From G963668605 sp963793625 (GTDB lineage: Bacteria; Acidobacteriota; Terriglobia; Bryobacterales; Bryobacteraceae): 64,000 nt of DNA. The position numbers and the translations under genes were made by a program. This document shows positions 1 to 8,321 of this stretch, in pieces. Location of the stretch: positions 62,001 to 126,000 of the forward strand of contig CAWCAT010000037.1 of NCBI GenBank assembly GCA_963793625.1, in the 5' to 3' direction. The notes beneath the pieces were generated by a model. It was given only the letters and a program-made list of their open reading frames with translations, did not search any database and was not told the DNA's origin. Position 1 is the stretch's first letter. Each line of letters begins with the position of its first letter.

Positions 1-860
1 GAACGGTTTCAGTTCAACCAGCAGGATGCCGCCCAGGATCAGCACCGCCCCGGCGGTCGCCTGCCGCGAGAGCAGTTCTCCCTCCAGCACGAACGAGGTG
101 GCCCACGCGAACACCGGCTCCAGAGCGAAAATCAACGCCGTCCGCGTCGCGCTGGTGTATTGCTGAGCCCAGGACATCACGGAGAACGCCAGCGCCGTGG
201 CTAGCAGCGCCGTGACAACGAGAGCAAACACAAGCCCCGGCGTCCAGCGCAAAAAGGGAGTTTCCACCCACCACAGCAGCGCCCCGGAGAGCACCGCCGA
301 GGTCGCCACCTGCACCAGCGTGAGCGCCTGAAAGCCAAACTTCGGCGCATAATGGCCCACCACGATCATGTGTATTGCGAACGCCACGGCGCAACCGAGC
401 GTCAGCAGGTCACCCCGGTTCAAACTCGTCCAGGGACCCTCGAGGGTCAGCAGCCCCATTCCCGCAGTCGCCACCCCCACCCCGACCCACTCGGACAACA
501 GCGGGTTCTTCCGCTGAAGGATAGCCGCAAAAACCGGCACCATCACGATCGACAGGCCCGTGATGAACGCCGATTTCGAGGGCGTGGTCAGCCGCAACCC
601 GAGTGTCTGGAACATGTACCCGGCGAACAGGAACACTCCCGCTGCCAGGCCTCCCAGGACTAGTGGCTTCCCGGCAACGAACTTTGAGGGCAGCGGCCGG
701 AACGCGAAGGCAAGCGCCACGCTGGCCAGGGAGAATCGAAGCGCCAGGAACACCAGCGTTGATGCGTCGTCCAGGGCTTCCTTAACCAGAACGAAGGTCG
801 AGCCCCAAATGAAAGCGTTTCCGACCAGCGCCAACTCGGCGCCCCATTTCTTCCGCATCA
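1..860 (-). CDS. EamA/DMT-family inner-membrane transporter (3' end off window)
   Basis: The frame starts at ATG 858-860 (MRKKWGAEL) and stays open to the left edge for 286 codons, so the C-terminus is missing. The protein is almost entirely hydrophobic, with about ten membrane segments in two EamA-like halves (about residues 5-135 and 148-280). The N-terminal signature WGSTF and the repeat-2 segment RTALIFALEPVFAW are typical of drug/metabolite transporters of the RhaT/YdcZ/EamA group. The substrate cannot be read from sequence. It is transcribed divergently from the two-component pair starting at 997. The reading frame is intact. Confidence 0.88.
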
Positions 861-996
861 GTCTATTTACTTTGCAGGACTGGCACTGCCCGGCGCAAAT
901 CAAACCTCCGGGTCCGAAAAAATTAACGTATCGAAGCTCGCGTTTAGGGTTACAATCCGCATCTGACATGCCTGACCGCTCGAGCAAAAGCGTCTG

Positions 997-2241
997 GTGC
1001 CGAATCGAATGGCCGCCCTGTCCGACCCTGAATCTCCCGCCCTGCCTGCGTTTCACGAGCACATCCACGATGCCGCAATCGCCTCCGTAGAACGCCGCGC
1101 CGCGGTTGAACTCGAGGAGCGCGTCGCTCAGCGCACCCGAGAGCTAGCGGTCGCCAATGCCGCGCTTGAATCCGAGATCGCGCTTCGTCGGCGTGTCGAA
1201 GCGGAGCTGCGACGCCTGCTCGAGACGACCCCGGGCGTTGCCTATACGTGCACGCCGACGCTTCCATTCCGGCTCACCTCGATGACCGGGAATGCCGAAC
1301 GCCTGCTCGGAGTCTCCGCCTCCGAACTGATGGGCAATGCCGAAGTGTGGGCCCGCCGCGTTCACCCGGAGGACCTGGAGCGTGTCGTCCGCGCCGCGGC
1401 GCGGGTGCTCACGGACGGCTCCGCCATGAACGAGTACAGGTACCGGCACACGGACGGCAGCTATCACTGGATCTGCGATTCGGCGAGCATGATCCGCGCC
1501 GAAGACGGCAGTCCGATCGAAGTGGTCGGTTACTGGCTCGATGTCACCCAGTCCCGGCTCGACCAGCAGGCCCGCCAGGAGCGCGAGCGCCTCCGTGCCG
1601 TCACCGAGGCCCTGATCGCCGCGCAAGAAGCCGAGCGGAGGCGCATCGCACGCGAACTCCACGATGGCATCAATCAGCGACTGGCAGTCCTGATCCTGGA
1701 TATTGCCGAGGTGGAGCGCAAACCAGGCCCCGCAACCCGGCTCGGGCGCCGATTTGCTGCGTTGCGCGCCACCGCGGGCGATATCACGGACGATGTACGG
1801 CGCCTGGCAGTCCAGTTGCACCCGGTGCGGCTGGAGCAGATGGGGCTCGAGGAAGCGCTGCGGCATGAGTGCGCGAGCATCACGGAGCGAGCGGGGATCG
1901 CGGTGTGCTTCGCGTGCGAGGGTCTGCCGGAACCGCTCGACCCGGCCATCGCGCTCTGCCTCTACCGCGTCGCGCAGGAGTCGCTTCAGAATATGGTGCG
2001 GCATTCGCGCTCCCGCGACGGCGGGATGCGGCTCGAGTCCTGCGCCGGCGGACTTCGCCTGACCGTGACGGATTCAGGCGACGGTTTCGACCCGGCACTC
2101 GCCGGGCCATCTGCCGGCTTCGGCATTTTCAGTATGCGCGAGCGCGTGCACCTTCTGGAAGGCAGCTTTAGCCTGGACTCCGCGCCGGGCCGCGGCACCC
2201 GGATCGAGGTGTGGCTGCCGCTCGCCAGGGAGGCCAAGTGA
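997..2241 (+). CDS. Cytoplasmic PAS-domain sensor histidine kinase, NarL/DesK type
   Basis: A soluble sensor kinase of 414 residues if GTG 997 is used; ATG 1009 is an alternative start. There is no membrane segment. Order: a charged coiled coil (about 28-74), one PAS domain (about 75-185) containing the W...R.HPEDLE and YRYRHTDGSYHW features of PAS_3 folds, a HisKA_3 dimerisation helix with the H-box RELHDGINQ (phospho-acceptor His222), and an HATPase_c domain with an N-box (QESLQNMVRHS), a G1 box (DSGDGFDP) and a glycine-rich G2 box (GFGIFSMRERV). GTG 2238 of the downstream regulator overlaps its stop, so the two are translationally coupled and form a cognate pair. The ligand of the PAS domain is unknown. 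Confidence 0.93.
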   Translation: MPNRMAALSDPESPALPAFHEHIHDAAIASVERRAAVELEERVAQRTRELAVANAALESEIALRRRVEAELRRLLETTPGVAYTCTPTLPFRLTSMTGNAERLLGVSASELMGNAEVWARRVHPEDLERVVRAAARVLTDGSAMNEYRYRHTDGSYHWICDSASMIRAEDGSPIEVVGYWLDVTQSRLDQQARQERERLRAVTEALIAAQEAERRRIARELHDGINQRLAVLILDIAEVERKPGPATRLGRRFAALRATAGDITDDVRRLAVQLHPVRLEQMGLEEALRHECASITERAGIAVCFACEGLPEPLDPAIALCLYRVAQESLQNMVRHSRSRDGGMRLESCAGGLRLTVTDSGDGFDPALAGPSAGFGIFSMRERVHLLEGSFSLDSAPGRGTRIEVWLPLAREAK

Positions 2242-2846
2242 AACGAGTTCGTATTCTGCTGGCCGATGATCACCAGATGTTCCTGGCCGGTCTCGAGCGG
2301 CTCCTGGAGCCGGAATTCGAGGTAGTCGGGAAGGTGGAGGACGGGCGCGCTCTGCTGCAGGCCGCTACAGCGCTCCAGCCAGACATCGTGGTAGCTGATA
2401 TCTCCATGCCTTTGATGAACGGTATAGAGGCGACCCGCAAGTTACGGGAGGCAGCACCGTGTGCCAAGGTGATCCTCCTGACGATGTACGGCGATGCGCT
2501 GTATGTGGCTGACGCCTTGGCCGCCGGCGCTGTCGGGTTCGTCCTCAAGCGCGACACTCCCGGCGATCTCACGCGCGCAATTCGCCGCGTGCTGCGCGGC
2601 GAGATGGCAATTCCGGATTGCAGCCGACCACGCTCGGACGGCGACTCTCCGCTCCTGAGCAGCCGCCAGCGCGAGGTACTTCAACTCGTTGCCGAGGGCC
2701 ACACCCTCAAAGAGATGGCAACGCTCCTGGGGATCTCCGTCAAGACGGTGGAATTTCACAAGTACCGGGTGATGCGAATCCTCGCGGTTCGCAGCACCGC
2801 CGAACTAACCGCCGTCGCGCTGCGTCACGGCCTCGTTTCGTCGTAG
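2238..2846 (+). CDS. NarL/FixJ-family response regulator, partner of the upstream kinase
   Basis: The start is the GTG at 2238, which overlaps the kinase stop (GTGA). A GTG at 2211 is possible but would put 27 bases inside the kinase gene. Residues 1-120 form a receiver domain with an acidic pair (ADDH), phospho-acceptor Asp54 (VVADIS) and the conserved Lys104 (VLKRD). Residues 138-195 are a LuxR-type helix-turn-helix (LSSRQREVLQLVAEG, then SVKTVEFHKYRVM). It should bind DNA as a phosphorylated dimer; targets are not evident. Its last 22 bases overlap the 3' end of the convergent Ig/FN3 gene. Confidence 0.93.
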   Translation: MKRVRILLADDHQMFLAGLERLLEPEFEVVGKVEDGRALLQAATALQPDIVVADISMPLMNGIEATRKLREAAPCAKVILLTMYGDALYVADALAAGAVGFVLKRDTPGDLTRAIRRVLRGEMAIPDCSRPRSDGDSPLLSSRQREVLQLVAEGHTLKEMATLLGISVKTVEFHKYRVMRILAVRSTAELTAVALRHGLVSS

Positions 2847-4044
2847 CCTGTCTGCGTACTACGTACTACGCGTAGCGCGCGCGTCGTGGACCAACGGCCC
2901 GGCGCCCCATATGCATCATTGGCCCGCACTCGCCACCACACGATTCCTGCGCGCAACGGGCCTATGGACACCGTGGGCGCAACCACCGTCCTCATCAGGG
3001 GCGTCCCGAAAGCTGCGTCGTCGTCCACTTCGAATGTGTATGTCGTTGCCCCAACCACGTCGGACCACGCGAACGCAACGGCTGAGTCGCTCGAAACCGC
3101 CGCGTTTGACAGCGGCGCAAACGGTGCCGGGGCCGGCAGCGCATCCATGCTCGCCGCCCCCGCCAGGTTCACGCTGGCCACCCGCGCCGTATCCCCGAGA
3201 TACGCGTTGATGCTCACAGTGCCGGGCGTATTCGCGTGGGCGGTCTGGACGGGAAAGCTCGCGGTCGTGGCGCCCGTCGGAATCGTGATGGACCTCGGGA
3301 TGGAAATGCGTTCGGGATCGCTTGCAGCCAGCCGCACCGTCACTGGCGAGGGCGCGGGACTCACCAGCGCTACCGTGCCTTGGGCCCGGCTACCGGCCGC
3401 CAGCACCGCCGGGTGAACCGCGACGGACAGGAGCCGCGCACTCGGCCTCGGCGGCGCAATCGTGAGCGCGGCGGAGCGCGTCTCTCCCAGTGATTCCGCA
3501 TGGATCCGCACGGCCGTTTCCGACGCAACCGGCGCCGTCCCTACCGTGAACAAAGCATCTGATGCGCCCGCCGGGACAAGTACGCGCTGCGGCATTTTCA
3601 GCGTTGCCGGGCCACTCGCGGAAAGCAGGACCGTCGCTCCGCCCGGCGGTGCGGGTTCCGCGAGCGTGATCAGCCCTGACACCGATTCGCCGCCCGGCAC
3701 CCCTACGGGAGTCACGCTGATCGCCCGTACCTCTGCCGCCATCGGCGGGGGCAGAATCTCGAATCTGCGCACGGCGGACCACGGGCCGGGAACTCCCCGT
3801 GCATCCACGGCGCGCACACGCCACCGAGTGGCCGCAGGACGGTAATGGCGATGTCGGCGACCGGTCCCGGCACGGTCCGTTCGACCAACAGCGGGCGGCC
3901 GAACTCCTGGTCTCCAGCAACCTGCAGGACGTAGCCGGAAGCGCCCGGCACGGGGGACCACTGGAACGAAACCGTATAAGGCACACGCGCGTTCGCCTGC
4001 GGGCGGATCAGGCCGGGCGCACGGCCCGGTTGGCTCGCCGGCGT
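2825..4044 (-). CDS. Ig/FN3-like repeat protein; may be the C-terminal part of the TlpA-like protein
   Basis: Domain order is one FN3-like module (VSFQWSPVPGASGYVLQVAG), two Ig-like modules in which VPAGASDALFTV and IPTGATTASFPV are equivalent strands, and a second FN3-like module (VAFAWSDVVGATTYTFEVD, WWRVRANDAYG). Such modules are common in secreted adhesive or enzyme-associated proteins of Solibacter-like bacteria. One frameshift lies near 3840. No convincing start codon or ribosome site lies between the TGA at 4045-4047 and the first FN3 domain. The frame upstream of that TGA is the same as the thioredoxin frame, across a Pro-rich linker. It is either a separate gene with an unusual start (GTG 3984) or part of a fusion protein. 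Confidence 0.6.
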
Positions 4045-4543
4045 TCAACCGGGGCTCGGCTGCGGGAGTGGCTGCAACTCACGGCCGGCAATCAGGGTAT
4101 TCACGTCCGCGTCCGTCAAATGATCCAGGCTGGTGATCGCCTGTACGACGCCTCTTGCATCCACAAGGACAGTGAAAGGCACAGATTCTACGCCGTAAGC
4201 CGAGAACGTCTTTTCCTCGGCGTCGAGGGCGATCCAGCCGGCCATCGGGTGCTGTCTGGAGAAAACCGGCGATCAGATCGAGGTCCTCTGACGTGATCGC
4301 GATGAACTGCACTGGCCGGCCCTTGTGCCGTTCGACCATGGCGTTCCAGCGCGGGATCTGCGCGACGCAAGGCGTGCACCATGTGGCCCAGAACTCCAGG
4401 ACCACGGCCTTGCCACGCAGCGCCGGCCAGTTCGCGACCGCGGCGGGAGGCGCTTGCAGCAGTTGCCGAACGGAGAGCGGAGGGGCAGGCTGACCAATGG
4501 TCAGCGCGGCAGCCGCGAGCGGAGCAAGCAACAGGGCCAGCAT
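4045..4543 (-). CDS. Secreted TlpA-like thioredoxin-fold protein
   Basis: ATG 4543 begins a short hydrophobic signal segment (MLALLLAPLAAAAL). It is followed by a TlpA/ResA thioredoxin fold with the redox motif WCTPC (Cys55 and Cys58), preceded by VVLEFWAT, and the cis-proline region VESVPFTVLVD. One frameshift near 4255 separates the N-terminal two thirds from the C-terminal third. The likely role is extracytoplasmic thiol-disulfide exchange or reductase activity. The reading frame ends at a TGA at 4045-4047, but the same frame continues open into FN3/Ig-like domains (see the neighbouring entry), so the TGA may be a sequence error. At 163 residues it is a normal length for a stand-alone TlpA-like protein. 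Confidence 0.78.
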
Positions 4544-4635
4544 GGTGGTGAGCTTTCAGCCTTCAGCTTAAGTTCTCAGCCTTCACGGCCTTCATGCCGA
4601 TTGACGCGTACACTCGCCGGGCGTGCAGGTTCGAG

Positions 4636-5610
4636 TTACGAGAGTTTCCGAAACATATCCGTGAACACGGCGTCCCGGTTCACATCCACTGCCACGCGGA
4701 CCGGGTGACGGCCGGGCACGGTGCTGTACTTGTAATCGTCGGTTAGCGCCGGACTGGGCACAACCCGGGTCGGCACCCACTTCGGCTCAATCGAACCAGG
4801 CTACCGCCGAAATGTCCCAGATCACCTTTGACCAAGCGACATTGGGGTCCGGCGAATACCAGTTCGCGTACGCGACGAACTCCTTACAGAGGTAATCGGC
4901 AATCGGCGACTTTCCCTTCAGGAATCGCTCCACTTCGGCCACCGTCGTGCGCAGGTGCTCGGCGACGTTCTGCGTCGGGACGTTCACCAGCGCGACGCCG
5001 GAATCGTGCAACACGCGCGATGCGTGAAGATCCTGCTGGAGGTTGAACTCGCGCGCGGTTGGCCAGTCATACGGCTGCCCGCCCAGCCAGACCACGACGA
5101 TGCGGTCCATGATCTTCGGCTCCATCAGGATCGCCGAGGCGACGTTCGTGGGCGCGCCGACCGTGACGACGTACAGCGGCCCGTTGCGCGGCTTGAGCGC
5201 CTTCCGATCAGGTCGCGCGCGGCGGCGCTCGCGACGGGCTTCCTCGCCCGGCCATGAAGCGGTCCGAGCCGCCGAAGACCATCGCCTTTCGACGGCACGT
5301 CGAGCCGCCCAGGATGCGCAGGATCTCCTCGTAGCTCTTCTCCATGCCGTCGCCGGCGACTGTGGAGCGCTCGTTGGGAACGGCGCCGCGTACATCGCCT
5401 CGACATCGAAGCCGCGCGGCGACAGCAGGGCGTAGGCAACGGCGAACTGGTCGTCGATCTCGTTGTAGGTGTCCGAATCCATGACCGCGTCAGCGTGCCC
5501 TCCGCCGCAGGGGGCGCCAGGCGTTGCTCGAGTGATTCTTCGGCGCGCACCGCACCTGCGCTCACCGCCGCACAGCCAGCCAGGAACCCGCGCCGGGTCG
5601 TTCCGTCCAT
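4636..5610 (-). CDS. Exported inosine-uridine-preferring nucleoside hydrolase
   Basis: ATG 5610 opens a Tat-type signal (TTRRGFLAGCAAVSAGAV). A frameshift near 5480 leads into the calcium-binding motif DSDTYNEIDDQFA, the DxDxxxDD signature of nucleoside hydrolases. The mid-region LYVVTVGAPTNVASAIL and the segment WLGGQPYDWPTAREFN are also family features. More indels lie at about 5240-5420 and near 4790. After the last one the frame reads to TAA 4636-4638 (ending FTDMFRKLS). The enzyme hydrolyses ribonucleosides to base and ribose outside the cytoplasm. The corrected length of about 325 residues fits the family. Confidence 0.85.
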
Positions 5611-5792
5611 TGCTCTACTGTACGAAAAGCCGGGGTGGTGGGGAGAGGCGGCATGCGGAGCCGTTGCGAGCCGCGGCTGAAGGGCGGCCAGACCGCGCCG
5701 TAGACCGTGGCCGCTTCCTCGTACAACTTGTCTGGGCTGGCATTGCTAAGCGTGTCGGCCAACTTGTGCCTCACACTAAGGTAGTCGATCAC
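5562..5792 (-). CDS. Possible small hypothetical protein or gene remnant
   Basis: This is a 76-codon frame from GTG 5792. Its first half (VIDYLSVRHKLADTLSNAS then PDKLYEEAATVYGAVW) has a protein-like mix of charged and hydrophobic residues and stays open upstream to a TAG at about 5838. The second half is Pro/Arg-rich and overlaps the start of the nucleoside hydrolase. There is no ribosome site and no recognised domain. It may be a remnant of a longer gene, or chance. The rest of the 5611-5841 interval shows nothing else I can support. Confidence 0.2.
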   Translation of the reverse strand: MIDYLSVRHKLADTLSNASPDKLYEEAATVYGAVWPPFSRGSQRLRMPPLPTTPAFRTVEQWTERPGAGSWLAVRR

Positions 5793-5841
5793 TCGGCGCG
5801 CTTCTAACAGATGCGCATTGGTGATACGATACGGCTTCTAA

Positions 5842-6660
5842 ATGCGAACAAACTCGGCGTTCGCGGCCACGTGCGTCCTTATCCTTTGCGCTTGCGGGAT
5901 GCGGGGTCAGGAACTGCCGCAAGCAACCATGCAGCATGGAACCTTCGCGTTTCCAGACGAGAGCGGCACGCGCCTGCTCACTACTTCCGGATTGATGCAG
6001 CCGACTATGCTCCACACAGCGCTCTGCAGTGGCGGCGGACGCTTTCCCGTGCAGTTCGAGAGCCGGCAGGCCGAGCGCGAGGGCCACAACGGAAGGGAGA
6101 CATCTTATAACTTCGACAACTTGGCTGGGGCCGTCTATAAGGTCCTTAAAGGGAAGCTCGACTCTGGCGCGAGTTGCTTTCTGATCAGCGATGTCCTGCT
6201 GTCATCGGCGGCCGTGCTCCCGGCACAGCGGCCGGAAGCGTCCGGCCAATGTGATACAGTTGTCCGGCGCCGGCTCGCATCCTCGCGCAGCCGGGATCTC
6301 GTCAACTGCTGGCCAATTGCGCGGCTGCCCGAAGAGAGACTCATTGTTCTCGTCGAGTTCGCCCGTCGCGACAAGGATGCCCTTGCCAGCGTGGTCGTGA
6401 TTGACGGCGAGCGGATGATCTTCGCTGATTACCCAAGAGTGTTCCGCGGACAAGGACAAACTCTGTGGCGCGTCGACGATGAAGGCATCCTTCGGGCCGA
6501 CGGCTTTCGGGTCGTGTTCCTTGTTCAGCGCGGAGACTCTTATGCATTAGGCGTCGATTGGTTGGGGGATGAGGGCGATTCGCTTTCGGTGTTTATTTCT
6601 GACGGCGACAGGCGCTTTATTGAGGTGGTCAGGGATTACTGGTACCGGGCACCGGTCTGA
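5842..6660 (+). CDS. Hypothetical lipoprotein
   Basis: A clean frame of 272 codons starts at ATG 5842. The first 22 residues form a signal peptide ending in a lipobox (LCAC, acylated Cys about residue 19), so the mature protein is probably membrane-anchored on the outside. The body has Cys residues around 42, 96 and 121 and no membrane segment. The second half is rich in alternating hydrophobic and charged strands (VVVIDGERMIFADYP, LWRVDDEGILRADGF), suggesting a beta-rich fold. I do not recognise the family. It stands alone between the nucleoside hydrolase and the HicBA locus. Confidence 0.7.
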   Translation: MRTNSAFAATCVLILCACGMRGQELPQATMQHGTFAFPDESGTRLLTTSGLMQPTMLHTALCSGGGRFPVQFESRQAEREGHNGRETSYNFDNLAGAVYKVLKGKLDSGASCFLISDVLLSSAAVLPAQRPEASGQCDTVVRRRLASSRSRDLVNCWPIARLPEERLIVLVEFARRDKDALASVVVIDGERMIFADYPRVFRGQGQTLWRVDDEGILRADGFRVVFLVQRGDSYALGVDWLGDEGDSLSVFISDGDRRFIEVVRDYWYRAPV

Positions 6661-6737
6661 GCGGTAGAGAGCGGTCTAGCGTGCAGCCCTCCACTGTCAT
6701 GGCAATCGAGGACCGGCGTGCTGTAGGTCGTCCGTTG

Positions 6738-6962
6738 CTAATCGGACTCGAACGCCGATCGTGCAACGCCGGATTGTCTGATAATGCCGTGGAGCGTGCC
6801 TCGCCTGAGTTCGTTATGGAGCGGAACGGGGACAGTTGTGCTGCCCTGCGTGCTTCTCTTCTGCATGACGACATGGCTACCGCGCTGACGGACCCGCTCG
6901 AATCCGTGTTGTTCGAGGATGCGACAAACTGCTTCACCCGAGAGCGGGCGGAGCCTACGCAA
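6738..6962 (-). CDS. hicA: HicA-family mRNA interferase toxin
   Basis: A protein of 74 residues from TTG 6962. The fold pattern is that of HicA/YcfA: LSGEAVCRILEQHGF (helix), VRQRGSHVVM with the catalytic His30 in the GSH motif, then VPVPLHNELRRGTLHGIIRQ. HicA toxins bind and cleave mRNA through a double-stranded-RNA-binding-like fold. The start overlaps the end of hicB by about nine bases, giving the order antitoxin-toxin and translational coupling. A usable ATG is absent; the rare TTG start would keep toxin output low (inference). Confidence 0.85.
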   Translation of the reverse strand: MRRLRPLSGEAVCRILEQHGFERVRQRGSHVVMQKRSTQGSTTVPVPLHNELRRGTLHGIIRQSGVARSAFESD

Positions 6963-7183
6963 CCTTGACCTCGACCTGTGTGACGAGGACTTCCGGCCGG
7001 AAACGCCGCTCCACCTCGTCGGGATCGGCGCACTCGAAAAAAGAGAGTCAGGGCTTCGATAAGGTTGGCACGTGCTTCCTCAACCGTCGAGCCTTGGCTG
7101 GCGACGTCGTACTCTGGGCACAACGCAACGTAACCGTCATCCTCTCGCTCGAGGATTGCCGTCAAACGCAACACATCAGCCAT
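6954..7183 (-). CDS. hicB: HicB-family antitoxin (one homopolymer frameshift)
   Basis: ATG 7183 (MADVLRLTAILEREDDG) starts a partial RNase-H-like HicB domain: YVALCPEYDVASQGSTVEEA followed by ARANLIEALTLFF. A run of six T on the coding strand near 7040 should be five. With that correction the frame reads FFECADPDEVERRF and ends with VTQVEVKVA at TAG 6954-6956, overlapping hicA. An ATG at 7207 in the same frame would add eight residues. There is no C-terminal DNA-binding domain, so autoregulation by this short form is uncertain. It should bind and neutralise HicA. Confidence 0.82.
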
Positions 7184-7226
7184 TGCAACGATTGTATCGA
7201 GTCGCAACCGAACATGTGCTCGGGGT

Positions 7227-8291
7227 TTACAACTTCACCACCCGCCGCTGCTCGGCCGAGTCCCTGGCCAGCAACGTGATCTCGTTGACGCGCCAGATGT
7301 CCGCGGGCGTGAGCTGGGCAGGCTTGCCTAGCCAGGCCGAGCCGATGAAGTCAAGGAATACCGAACCTTGGGGATCGAGGTCGGTGATGGTTTGGGGCTT
7401 TGCGCCGGCCTTCAGGAGAGTCAGGCCGGTGGAGTCCTGGTACTCGATGACACCGCCGGGACCGGCCAGACGAAGGCGGTCGTCGCCGTGCGTCGGGGCG
7501 GTTTCCGGACGGTAGTAATCCATCCGGAGCGTGGCGGCGCCGCCGTTGTCCAGCCTGAAGACGGAGGCGGTCACTGTTTCCATGTCGCCGTAATCCGGAA
7601 ACCCGATATGGCCCTGGACCGAGTACGCTTCGGTGAACTCCCGGCCGCTGGCGAACCGCATCAGGTCGATCATGTGTATGCCGATCCACGCGATGGTGCC
7701 GCCGTAGGTCGCGCGCTTCTTGAACCACTCGGGGCGCTGGCCCATTTTGTACGATTTCTGCGACGCGATCTGCGCCACTTCCCCGATCTCGCCCGCGGCC
7801 ACCAGCCGCTTCATCGTCGAATATGGTGGATCGAAGCGCAGCGGCAGAAGCGTCGAGAAGGGCGCCGCCGCACGTTCGACTGCCTTGCGGACGCGCGCGA
7901 GTTCTTCCATGTCGATGGCGAAAGGCTTCTCCGCCATGAACGGCAGCTTGCGTTCGGCGCACGCCAGAATCGCTCCGGCCCGCTCGCCGTTGTTATTGCA
8001 GACGGCGACCACGTCGAGCTTCTCCGCATCGAGCATGCGCCGGTAATCCGCGTAAGTGTGCTGATTGGCGAACCGCTTCAGCCCCGCGGCGTTCGCGTCG
8101 GAGACAGCGGCGAACTCGATGTCCGGGAGCCGCTTCAGATGGCTCAGGATCTCGCCGGTATGGCCGTCCAATCCGATCATGCCAAGCCGCAGTTTGCGCG
8201 GCAGGCGGACGGCCTCCGGTTGAGCGGACGCAGCCAATCCCGCCTGGCTGGCGGCGCCGGCCAGTACGGTGCGGCGGGTAAGCGATTTCAT
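7227..8291 (-). CDS. Exported Gfo/Idh/MocA-family oxidoreductase
   Basis: An intact 354-residue protein. A Tat-like signal (SLTRRTVLAGAA) precedes a Rossmann domain (LRLGMIGLDGHTGEILSHL) and the family motif EKPFAID (residues 121-127, catalytic-region Lys122), then a C-terminal alpha/beta domain containing GGTIAWIGIHMIDL. Members use NAD(P) to oxidise or reduce sugars and inositols; the substrate is not evident. The 30 bp between its start and the divergent deacetylase at 8322 must hold both promoters or their downstream parts. Confidence 0.88.
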   Translation of the reverse strand: MKSLTRRTVLAGAASQAGLAASAQPEAVRLPRKLRLGMIGLDGHTGEILSHLKRLPDIEFAAVSDANAAGLKRFANQHTYADYRRMLDAEKLDVVAVCNNNGERAGAILACAERKLPFMAEKPFAIDMEELARVRKAVERAAAPFSTLLPLRFDPPYSTMKRLVAAGEIGEVAQIASQKSYKMGQRPEWFKKRATYGGTIAWIGIHMIDLMRFASGREFTEAYSVQGHIGFPDYGDMETVTASVFRLDNGGAATLRMDYYRPETAPTHGDDRLRLAGPGGVIEYQDSTGLTLLKAGAKPQTITDLDPQGSVFLDFIGSAWLGKPAQLTPADIWRVNEITLLARDSAEQRRVVKL

Positions 8292-8321
8292 GGACGCAAT
8301 TCTGGCATAGAATCGGTCAGG

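Noticed and set aside
4544..4635. Repeated CAGCCTTCA-like units between the TlpA-like and nucleoside hydrolase genes
   Set aside because: Only two or three short imperfect copies; too small to call a repeat element.
7368..8321. Long plus-strand open frame antisense to the Gfo/Idh gene, joined to the deacetylase
   Set aside because: The portion before 8322 is the GC-rich shadow of the oxidoreductase. The real gene starts at ATG 8322 with a signal peptide.
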